Assembly (NCBI GenBank): GCA_036365455.1
Contig: JAWQUS010000023.1
Location: forward strand, 124,001 to 188,000
Length of the DNA: 64,000 nt
From: Macrosoma leucophasiata
Taxonomy: Eukaryota; Arthropoda; Insecta; Lepidoptera; Hedylidae
Reading direction: 5' to 3'
Each line of letters opens with the position of its first letter. Position 1 is the first letter of the stretch. Of the stretch, positions 56,735 through 64,000 are shown one piece after another. The notes beneath the pieces are model-generated. The model was not told where the DNA came from, did no database searches, and saw only the letters and a list, made by a program, of their open reading frames with translations. A program made the translations under genes and the position numbers.

Positions 56735-58230
56735 AGGCTACAGGGCGTGGAGGTGGAGGTCGACGCCCCAGCCGGTGGGCGCGACGTGCGGCGGCAGGGC
56801 CTGCAGCAGGGCGCGGGGGGAGGGCGGCAGGCTACAGGGCGTGGAGGTGGAGGTCGACGCCCCAGCCGGTGGGCGCGACGTGCGGCGGCAGGGCCTGCAG
56901 CAGGGCGCGGGGGGAGGGGGGCAGGCTACAGGGCGTGGAGGTGGAGGTCGACGCCCCAGCCGGTGGGCGCGACGTGCGGCGGCAGGGCCTGCAGCAGGGC
57001 GCGGGGGGAGGGCGGCAGGCTACAGGGCGTGGAGGTGGAGGTCGACGCCCCAGCCGGTGGGCGCGACGTGCGGCGGCAGGGCCTGCAGCAGGGCGCGGGG
57101 GGAGGGGGGCAGGCTACAGGGCGTGGAGGTGGAGGTCGACGCCCCAGCCGGTGGGCGCGACGTGCGGCGGCAGGGCCTGCAGCAGGGCGCGGGGGGAGGG
57201 CGGCAGGCTACAGGGCGTGGAGGTGGAGGTCGACGCCCCAGCCGGTGGGCGCGACGTGCGGCGGCAGGGCCTGCAGCAGGGCGCGGGGGGAGGGGGGCAG
57301 GCTACAGGGCGTGGAGGTGGAGGTCGACGCCCCAGCCGGTGGGCGCGACGTGCGGCGGCAGGGCCTGCAGCAGGGCGCGGGGGGAGGGCGGCAGGCTACA
57401 GGGCGTGGAGGTGGAGGTCGACGCCCCAGCCGGTGGGCGCGACGTGCGGCGGCAGGGCCTGCAGCAGGGCGCGGGGGGAGGGCGGCAGGCTACAGGGCGT
57501 GGAGGTGGAGGTCGACGCCCCAGCCGGTGGGCGCGACGTGCGGCGGCAGGGCGTGCAGCAGGGCGCGGGGGGAGGGGGGCAGGCTACAGGGCGTGGAGGT
57601 GGAGGTCGACGCCCCAGCCGGTGGGCGCGACGTGCGGCGGCAGGGCCTGCAGCAGGGCGCGGGGGGAGGGCGGCAGGCTACAGGGCGTGGAGGTGGAGGT
57701 CGACGCCCCAGCCGGTGGGCGCGACGTGCGGCGGCAGGGCCTGCAGCAGGGCGCGGGGGGAGGGCGGCAGGCTACAGGGCGTGGAGGTGGAGGTCGACGC
57801 CCCAGCCGGTGGGCGCGACGTGCGGCGGCAGGGCGTGCAGCAGGGCGCGGGGGGAGGGGGGCAGGCTACAGGGCGTGGAGGTGGAGGTCGACGCCCCAGC
57901 CGGTGGGCGCGACGTGCGGCGGCAGGGCCTGCAGCAGGGCGCGGGGGGAGGGCGGCAGGCTACAGGGCGTGGAGGTGGAGGTCGACGCCCCAGCCGGTGG
58001 GCGCGACGTGCGGCGGCAGGGCCTGCAGCAGGGCGCGGGGGGAGGGCGGCAGGCTACAGGGCGTGGAGGTGGAGGTCGACGCCCCAGCCGGTGGGCGCGA
58101 CGTGCGGCGGCAGGGCGTGCAGCAGGGCGCGGGGGGAGGGGGGCAGGCTACAGGGCGTGGAGGTGGAGGTCGACGCCCCAGCCGGTGGGCGCGACGTGCG
58201 GCGGCAGGGCGTGCAGCAGGGCGCGGTGGG
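56735..58230 (-). repeat. 94-bp minisatellite made of the last exon of the ERMP1-like gene including its stop codon
   Basis: Sixteen units. On the minus strand each encodes ALPPHVAPTGWGVDLHLHAL, then TAG, then a C-rich spacer (CCCCCTCCCCCCGCGCC). Variants in the spacer (GGGAGGGGGGCAG or GGGAGGGCGGCAG) and a cctgcag/cgtgcag difference recur in an ordered, partly alternating pattern, so units were amplified in groups. As 94 is 3n+1 and stops are absent on the plus strand, all three plus frames stay open for over 1.6 kb. Confidence 0.95.
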
Positions 58231-58327
58231 CGGGGGCGCGCATCAGGTCCCCGAACATGGCGTGCCCCGCCACCGACACCCGCGCCCACCCCGCGCTCTC
58301 CGCGCCCAACCGAGCCTCCTCCGAACG
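58148..58327 (-). CDS. Ermp1: ERMP1-like last exon with stop
   Basis: Acceptor tttccgcag|CGTTCGGAG, 59 codons, TAG at 58150-58148. SVAGHAMFGDLMRAPAHRAL and the end APTGWGVDLHLHAL. Its 3' end seeds the 94-bp array. Confidence 0.9.
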   Translation of the reverse strand, partial: RSEEARLGAESAGWARVSVAGHAMFGDLMRAPAHRALLHALPPHVAPTGWGVDLHLHAL

Positions 58328-61300
58328 CTGCGGAAACAAAATATTCATATAGTGCTCATCGCATTTAAAAAGGAAACTATTCAATTGAAAATAGAGAAAA
58401 AATTATATGTAAGATTATCAATAATGTTTAAATAAATAATATTTGATAAAAAAAAATTAAAACGGAGTGTAAAAAACTCATTACATTATATTTTTCAATC
58501 ATTACTATTTTTTTGTTATGTGCGTCATTTTTTCTTTGCCTGAAGTGCATCATTGTGGTTTTTTACAGATTTATCTTTAGGTTATTTTATTCAAGCCTGA
58601 CAAAGAGGAGTTAAGGTCTCCTTCGATATTTTTGACGTTTTAATTAGAAAATAATATGGTGCTGTCGTCAGCGAACAAAAGTCAATAACTTTCGGCGGGG
58701 GATTAATATAAATAATAAATAGTAAAGGCCCTAACACACTCGTTACGTACGCCGCTAAGCCATTAGGGGTATGCTGACGAATAACGAACCTAATTGCGAC
58801 ATCGAGGGCACCGAATGACGATTCCACAATTCAAGGCAGCTGAGGCGGTGATTTAACAAGGCCGCGCAGTCATCACCTAACATCTAGAACACTAGGTAAC
58901 TGCGACACCAGGGCACCGAATGAGGAAGCTGAGGCAGCGGTTTTACGAGGTCGCGTAGTCGTGATGCGCTCGGTTGTGATAAATGTGAACATTCTATAGC
59001 TAACATCGCTTAGAGTCACTAGTTTTAGTTTAGTTGTAGTTTAATATGTAATAATTTAGTAAATTAGTTTCTTTATTATAAAAATGTCTTTTTATAAGTA
59101 CTCCGGCAGCGACTTAAACATAATTCACTGCCTTGTGGTAAACCATATTTAATTATTTTGCGGCTAGAATCAAAAGTCAACTTACGTTTTGTTTTGGGAC
59201 ATAAGTAACTTATTTGTTTGTATCGTTGTCTTTCTGTAACACGCGATTTAAGAAGATCGTAGACATTACTCCGAACACCGAAGTCATATAATCTACGCAT
59301 AAGAATATTGTGATCCACTCGGTCAAAAGACCGAACGAAGTCCGCCGGGTCGAACGTCGGGCAGCGCGTGACAAAACCGAGTACTGACCTCCAAGGTGAC
59401 GTCGATGGTGTAGTTGTGCGCGTAGGGCGGCGCGCGGAACACGTAGAGGAAGTAGGTGCGGCGGGGGCCCTCGAGGGGCGTGGCCTGCAGGCGCTCGGGG
59501 CCGGCGGGGCCCGCGCCCCGCACCGCCGCCCGCGTGGCGCGCACGCCCGCCGCCGGGGACACCGCCACCGCCACGTGGCTGGGGCCCTCTGTAGACGGGA
59601 ACACGCGTTAGGCCACTCGTGGAGGCAGTAGGTGCGGCGGGGGCCCTCGCGGGGCGCGGCCTGCAGGCGCTGAGGTGAGGGTGTGGGCGAGGGCGGGCAG
59701 GGGGGGGGCGGGAAGCCGGTGGCCGCGCGCCATGAACGACCGCTACTCACCTGCGACGTGGAGGGCGAGCAGGGCGGTGCGGGCGGTGTGCGGGGCGAGG
59801 GTGAGGGTGTGGGCGAGGGCGGGCAGGGGGGGCGCGGGGGCGGGCAGCCAGTGGCCCCGCCCCACGAGCGACTGCACGGGCAGCGAGTAGGGCGCGCCGC
59901 AGTACACCCAGGCCGAGCACTCCTCTTCCGTCGACGCGCGCGCCTCCTTCATTTCGGGGACTGGAACGATGTATATTTTTTTTATGTTACAAAGGTGGCA
60001 AACGAGCATGCAGTTGACGTTGATGTTGAGCGATTACCGCAGCCTACAGACACTTACAAAAAGACCAGAGGTCAAAATGCAGGTGCGTCGTCACCCCTGA
60101 GACCTTAGACGATAGTGCTGAACGCTACCATTTAGCGGCAGATATAATATTGACGACAGCGGCGTTGCCCCATAGCGAGATTCCACAGGACAGTATACTA
60201 CGAAAGCAACCTAAAGGCGAGCCGTATCCACATCAGTCAACAATCTTATCTTTTTTTACTAAGAGTACGACTGCTGTTGATCATACACATTCATTTTATT
60301 TTATTTTAAAGAAAAATGGAAAGAAAAATTTGACTTCAGGCGAGACTCGAACTCGCGGCCTACTGGTAATCTAGTCCAGCCGCTCTTCCAATTGAGCTAC
60401 TGAAGTCCTGCCCGATTTGTCAAATCTTTCCTTCACATTTATTGCCTTGCTTTATGGTGGCAGCAGCGCCATCTATTGCCAATTATGCTAGTTAGGCAAC
60501 CGATATAATAGACTTTGCAGTTTATTGAATATCGTAAAGAAGTCGCTTTTACCCTTAATAATTGTTTTATATTATTTCGCATTAACACATGCTTGTGAAA
60601 TATATTTTATTCTATTATATATTAAATAAAATATATTTCACAAGCATGTGTTAATGCGAAATATTATAAAACAAACATTCATTTTAATTGAGGAGGTGAA
60701 ACACAAATCCTCACTTTTCTACTTTTTTTAATTTTGGAGAAAACAGTAAAATGTAAACAACTAACTGACTACAACTTCTGCTTTTGAAAAATGTAGAGCA
60801 TAAAATTTAGGATAGATGTTATTTGCACCTTTTTTTCATGCGCTCAATCGTTTTTGAGATAGAGGGAGGTAAACGCGCAGCACTCGGCCGTGCGTACTGT
60901 AATCCAAGGTCAGCCGTGAATATTTGTGAATATTACATAACGGTTAGGGCATGATTTGGAACCTGGAATGGGGTTACCAATATTTAGCTTATTACCTCTC
61001 ATTCCCTTTTTATGCTTAATTGACTGGACTGTTAGCTAATACTTTGTGTAAGGGTCGGAGCGAAACGATACCGTAGTCGTCGAGCGCGTGCGGCGTGTTG
61101 ACGTCGAGCTCGGGGATCCAGTAGAGGTTCTCCGCGCGGGGCGGGGCCGGCGGGGCGTGGTGCAGGGTGCGGCGCGTGTGGAACAGCATGAGGCGCTGGG
61201 GCGCGCGCTCGCTGTAGGCCGCGCCCCCGCCCCCCAGGCCGCCCGCGCCCCCCAGGCCCCCCGCGCCCCCCAACACGCGCGCGCCGCACAGGGCCGCCAC

Positions 61301-61998
61301 CGTCGCCGCGCTCGCGCCCGCCAGCATCCATATCTGAAGCGAACCTCACCGTCACACCGTCACACCGTCACCGTAGCTCCCTCCCGCCGAGTTCCGCCCC
61401 CTCGACTACCACTACGAGACTCGCTCGTGAAAAGTTCCGTGTCAGCGAGATATTTAACCGAATGTTCGACCCTACCATTATTGCACTTAGTAAACTGTGA
61501 TTACATCATAGAAGTTCTCTGAAGTTTCTCAAGTGAAGAACTTCTATTGGCGCGATTGGAAAAGAAAAATGAGAGTGAATTTTTACGATGCGCGCGCACA
61601 CCGACAGACATTGCCATTCTGAAGTTAGTTGTCGTGTTAGTTCTACTCACGTACAGGGTTCCCAATTTGTGGGGAATTCTCCAAATTGCAGGGCATTTCA
61701 AGCTGAGTGGGTTATTATTGGGGATTGGCATTAAGGGAGATTCACAGACCGCACTACGACTTTACTTTCAAGCAAAGTACGCTTCGAACTGTCAAATCCC
61801 ATACTGTACTGACAGTTCTAAGCATACTTTGTGACACCTCAGACGGTTTTTTAATTTTAACAGTATTTTTATATTTCGGGTTAAGAAAAAAAACTGTGCA
61901 CTGACCAGAGGCGTGGGCTTCCTGGCGGCGACGACGAAAGGCAGCAGCCAGCTGCACGCGCACAGCGTCAGCAGCGCCACCAGCGCCGCCGCCACCAC
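58148..61998 (-). CDS. Ermp1: ERMP1/FXNA-like ER metallopeptidase, C-terminal exons (N-terminus outside window)
   Basis: Family: M28 zinc peptidase at the N-terminus followed by membrane helices and a luminal C-terminal domain, resident in the ER. Only the C-terminal part is here: exons 61998-61906, 61333-61072, 59960-59751, 59588-59389 and 58327-58148, 945 nt (314 aa and stop), all GT/AG and in phase. Two membrane segments (VVAAALVALLTLCACSWLLP; WMLAGASAATVAALCGA) precede RLMLFHTRRTLHHA. Then come LYWIPELDVNTPHALDDYV, EEECSAWVYCGAPYSLPVQS, GHWLPAPAP, EGPSHVAVAV, RRTYFLYVF and the end TGWGVDLHLHAL. These follow the order of the vertebrate ERMP1 C-terminus (RVFLQHMTRTFHD, CGFPWYLPVHFL, NWYLPAPE, TGPSHMSFYV). 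The catalytic exons would lie beyond 64000 or were not found before the edge. Identity is less certain than for the other genes because this region is weakly conserved. Confidence 0.87.
58590..59345 (-). pseudogene. LINE reverse-transcriptase fragment in the last ERMP1-like intron
   Basis: 59345-59110 encodes RSFDRVDHNILMRRLYDFGV, YDLLKSRVTERQRY and YGLPQGSE; 58770-58680 resumes with SVLGPLLFIIYIN. These are the successive RT palm motifs of a Jockey/CR1-like element, separated by about 330 bp of other sequence. Confidence 0.82.
59389..59588 (-). CDS. Ermp1: ERMP1-like exon (luminal domain)
   Basis: Acceptor cgtctacag|AGGGCCCC, donor TTGGAG|GTCAGT. EGPSHVAVAVSPAAGV and RRTYFLYVFRAPPYAHNYTI. 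Confidence 0.9.
59605..59740 (-). repeat. Chimeric partial copy of both flanking ERMP1-like exons inside their intron
   Basis: 59670-59735 repeats the end of the upstream exon (GAGGGTGTGGGCGAGGGCGG, compare 59800-59830). 59622-59668 repeats the middle of the downstream exon (GTAGGTGCGGCGGGGGCCCT and CGGCCTGCAGGCGCT, compare 59450-59495). The two copies are joined directly to one another, not at a splice junction, so this is a DNA-level duplication and not a retrocopy. Confidence 0.8.
59751..59960 (-). CDS. Ermp1: ERMP1-like exon (luminal domain)
   Basis: Acceptor atcgttccag|TCCCCGAAATG, donor GTCGCAG|GTGAGT. STEEECSAWVYCGAPYSLPV and GRGHWLPAPAPPLPALAHTL. Confidence 0.9.
59978..60140 (-). mobile_element. 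SINE-like element (copy S5), partial
   Basis: TTTTTTTATGTTACAAAGGT then GGCAAACGAGCATGCAGTTG ... GATAGTGCTGAACGCTACCA, lacking part of the middle and the far end. Inserted about 20 bp upstream of the 59960 acceptor. Confidence 0.85.
60332..60407 (-). other. tRNA-like element, copy 2
   Basis: Minus strand GACTTCA...TGAAGTC gives a perfect 7-bp acceptor stem over 76 nt. D-arm TAGCTCAATTGGAAGAGC is canonical (GCTC/GAGC). T-arm GCGAGTTCGAGTCTCGC has a perfect 5-bp stem with TTCGAGT loop. The anticodon arm CTGGACTAGATTACCAG pairs only 4 bp with a 9-base loop, so identity is uncertain. Better preserved than 35049-35122 and shares its flanks. Confidence 0.75.
60564..60672. repeat. 48-bp-arm hairpin, one mismatch
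   Basis: 60564-60611 (GTTTTATATTATTTCGCATT and on) pairs with 60625-60672, 13-base AT loop. It adjoins the flank shared by the two tRNA-like elements. Confidence 0.9.
61072..61333 (-). CDS. Ermp1: ERMP1-like exon (helix, Gly-rich loop, luminal domain start)
   Basis: Acceptor cgcttcag|ATATGGATG, donor GACTACG|GTATCG. WMLAGASAATVAALCGARVL, a GGAGGLGGAGGLGG stretch, then RLMLFHTRRTLHHAPP and ENLYWIPELDVNTPHALDD. Confidence 0.87.
61906..61998 (-). CDS. Ermp1: ERMP1-like exon (membrane helix)
   Basis: Acceptor gtgtcggcag|GTGGTGGCG, donor CCTCTG|GTCAGT. 31 codons: VVAAALVALLTLCACSWLLP then FVVAARKPTPL. Confidence 0.82.
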
Positions 61999-62090
61999 CT
62001 GCCGACACCCGCCACCCGCCACACGTCACACGCCACCCGCCACACGTCACACGCCACACCCGCCACACCCGCCACACCGCGCTCAGGCAG
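61999..62090. repeat. Short CACCCGCCACACGTCACACG tandem repeat at a splice acceptor
   Basis: Three to four irregular units directly upstream (minus strand) of the 61998 acceptor. Degenerate G/T-rich on the transcript. Confidence 0.75.
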
Positions 62091-62309
62091 AGGGTGGTTA
62101 GCGCGCAGCGTGAACTGCCACACTTGAGCGAATAAAACAACTCAACGAATGGGCTACACTGAATCACAACTGTACGTAGTACATTTTGTTTCGCTCCTCC
62201 GGTCGCATCGCGAGTCGCCACCCACTGTAGCCTCAGCCTTACCGTCTTTATTAAATACGCATTTACAGCTTCACACTATGTATTGATCTGTACAATTTTT
62301 TCCTTCTTT

Positions 62310-62590
62310 ATGTAATGGACGTAGCAAACAAGCATCCGGTTCACATTGATGCTAAGTGATGACTGCAGCCTATAGACACCCACACAAAGACCAAGGTCGA
62401 AATGCAGATTCGTTACCACTCCTGAGGCCTAAGATTTTATGCCTCTGTGCCGGAAATTACAGGGCCGTTCACTACCACCTGACCGGAACACGATAGTGCT
62501 GATCACTACCATTTATCGGCAAGAACATTAAGTAATGCGGTGGTGCCTACGCCCGCGAGCTCCGTCACTAGAGCTCTACCACCAGTAAGA
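62310..62590 (-). mobile_element. SINE-like element (copy S3)
   Basis: TATGTAATGGACGTAGCAAA ... GACTGCAGCCTATAGACACC ... CCTCTGTGCCGGAAATTACA ... GAGCTCTACCACCAGTAAGA. Full length, same family as S1. Confidence 0.92.
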
Positions 62591-62963
62591 AAAACACATA
62601 AATCGTGGTACACATTGAAATGATATATAAGTGGGAATTGACAACATTTCATATTTTTGGGAGGGGTGGGGCGAGATCACAGATCACCAATAGATACCGC
62701 ATACAGGGCGACCGACGCGCACAACAAGTTGCTAGCTAATTTGCTAGCTTATTTTCAATGCTCGAAATCGCGACGCCAATGACGCCATTACCGACCAAGC
62801 CTCCGACCCGTTCGTACGTGAGAAATAATTCATTTTCTACCGAAAATATCTAGGGAATGGCTTCCTGCGCTAAAATCATGTCTAAATACGTCTAGAACAT
62901 CAAATATTAAAAAAGATGGTATGACAGTTCACCGGTAAGTAAATAAATTCATTTAAAACACTT

Positions 62964-63110
62964 ACCCCCTTATTCATAAACGTATTTTAGCTAAAGTGTT
63001 GCTAATCTCTCCTTTGTCTCTTTCTATCCTGCATATTTGGCAATGCAACTGACAAGGACAAACCATTCTATAGCTAAAAGGTATCTAATGTACGTTTATG
63101 AATAAGGGGG
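62964..63110. mobile_element. MITE with CCCCCTTATTCATAAACGTA inverted ends
   Basis: Exact 20-bp mirror TACGTTTATGAATAAGGGGG at the right. Flanked by TTA on both sides (target duplication). 147 bp; an internal mirrored pair (TAGCTAAA / TAGCTAAA region) extends the fold. Confidence 0.93.
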
Positions 63111-63474
63111 TTATTATCAGAGATCAACTGAAACTGGATTAAGCACAAGTACATTTTCGCAAAGTCCTGCTCACTCATTACGTTATTTACATTATTAGTC
63201 CCTTTCTAAGATAAGAAAGTCGATCGATAGTGTTGTACCGCATATACGTTAGTCGGTATCGATATTTTTAATAAAACTTTAAAACCTTTATCAGAAAATA
63301 TGTAATAATACTACGTTTAGAATGGACACTTCGACGACCTACCTGTTTTGCCCTTCCCCTCTGAGCTCTTAGTTTAAAATCAGTTGGGTGATAAATTTAA
63401 GGTCTTGAGCGGTGTATTTTAGGATAATTTGAAAATGGAATATTTATGTACTTAATTCAATTTACCTACCAACC

Positions 63475-63680
63475 GCAAAGTGGTAGTGTCCACCGCTATT
63501 GTGTTCGGTGGTAATGTACGGTGATAGAGCTCCAAGGAACGAGCTCGAAAGCGTGAACACCTACATGTTACCTATTTGACCTGCCAGTAAGTGGTTATCG
63601 GTTTTCTCTAATGTAAACCGTTATCCTGTTCCGGGTAGATGGTAATGTACAGTGGTAGAGCTCCAGAGCGAGCGAGCACC
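63475..63680 (+). mobile_element. Two degenerate SINE fragments
   Basis: AAGTGGTAGTGTCCACCGCT, GGTAATGTACGGTGATAGAG and again GGTAGATGGTAATGTACAGT GGTAGAGCTCC: two diverged pieces of the S1 family head. Confidence 0.65.
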
Positions 63681-63691
63681 ATCTTAAAAAG

Positions 63692-64000
63692 TTGGTGCCA
63701 TTTTCGTAATAAGCACTCCAAGAAACCTAGAAATTGATATCCATATCATATTATGAAAGTAAAAATCTCTGCGCCATCGTGGATCTGAAAACAGATGCCA
63801 TTTTCGTAATCAGCACCCCAAGAAACCTCGATATTGATACCCATATCACATTTTGAAAAAAAAAAAACGTCCATCCGCCATCTTGGATCTGAAAACAGAT
63901 GCCATTTTCTTAATCAGCACTCCAAGAAACCTCGAAATTGATACCTATATCACATTTTGAAAATAAAGTCCGCCCGCCATCTTGGAACTGAAAATGGATG
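63692..64000. repeat. Tandem repeat of about 103 bp, runs off the right edge
   Basis: Units start at about 63692, 63795 and 63898 (GCCATTTTCGTAATCAGCAC, CCAAGAAACCTCGAAATTGA, CCGCCATCTTGGATCTGAAA). Diverged by about 10%, AT-balanced and unrelated to any exon seen here. Confidence 0.9.

Noticed and set aside
56620..58435. Three overlapping plus-strand open frames of 564-582 codons, Arg/Gly/Ala-rich
   Set aside because: They exist only because a 94-bp (3n+1) repeat lacks plus-strand stops. The minus strand of the same repeat is the end of the ERMP1-like last exon with its TAG.

Overview
This is a eukaryotic nuclear window, most likely from a moth or butterfly (Lepidoptera). Coding exons are very GC-rich and are split by AT-rich introns with normal GT/AG splice sites. 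The mobile elements fit insects: mariner, hAT, RTE-type and other non-LTR retrotransposons, a Penelope-like element, an A-tailed SINE and foldback MITEs. The order-level call rests on the repeat families and is an inference.

Four host genes can be read. (1) Gβ5 (G-protein β subunit 5), minus strand, five coding exons between 22269 and 1116, with the last few codons beyond the left edge. (2) Pch2/TRIP13 AAA+ ATPase, plus strand, one uninterrupted exon at 23516-24829. (3) Tmem209, minus strand, complete in nine exons from 37547 to 26088. (4) The C-terminal half of an ERMP1/FXNA-like ER metallopeptidase, minus strand, five exons from 61998 to 58148, with the catalytic half beyond the right edge. 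Every exon junction given was checked for GT/AG and for phase, and each reading frame stays continuous.

The most striking feature is a set of six GC-rich minisatellites. In each, the repeat unit is a copy of the edge of a coding exon plus its adjacent intron or 3' flank: Gβ5 exon 5 donor (130 bp), Gβ5 exon 4 acceptor (70 bp), Tmem209 exon 4 donor (about 73 bp, two alternating types), Tmem209 exon 8 donor (97 bp), Tmem209 stop-codon region (71-72 bp) and ERMP1-like stop-codon region (94 bp). They multiply splice sites or stop codons about 4 to 16 fold. All three multi-exon genes carry them. The intronless TRIP13 gene between them does not.

The rest is layered mobile DNA. 2.0-10.8 kb (Gβ5 intron 4): LINE, mariner with a SINE inside it, and an hAT element with another MITE inside it. 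13-19 kb: LINE split by a SINE, second mariner copy, LINE wreckage. 29-37 kb (Tmem209 introns): an RTE inserted into an older RTE with a visible 11-bp target duplication, another RTE, a SINE and a tRNA-like element. 37.6-56.7 kb (intergenic): two hAT MITEs with contrasting palindrome arrays, a Penelope-like element, hairpins, an RNase-H LINE, and an LTR-retrotransposon fragment inside a mariner remnant. 59-64 kb: SINEs, a second tRNA-like element, a MITE and a tandem repeat running off the right end.

The host genes are not an operon and have no evident shared pathway: signalling (Gβ5), chromosome/HORMA remodelling (TRIP13), nuclear envelope (Tmem209) and ER protease (ERMP1-like). TRIP13 and Tmem209 converge tail to tail; Gβ5 and TRIP13 are head to head.
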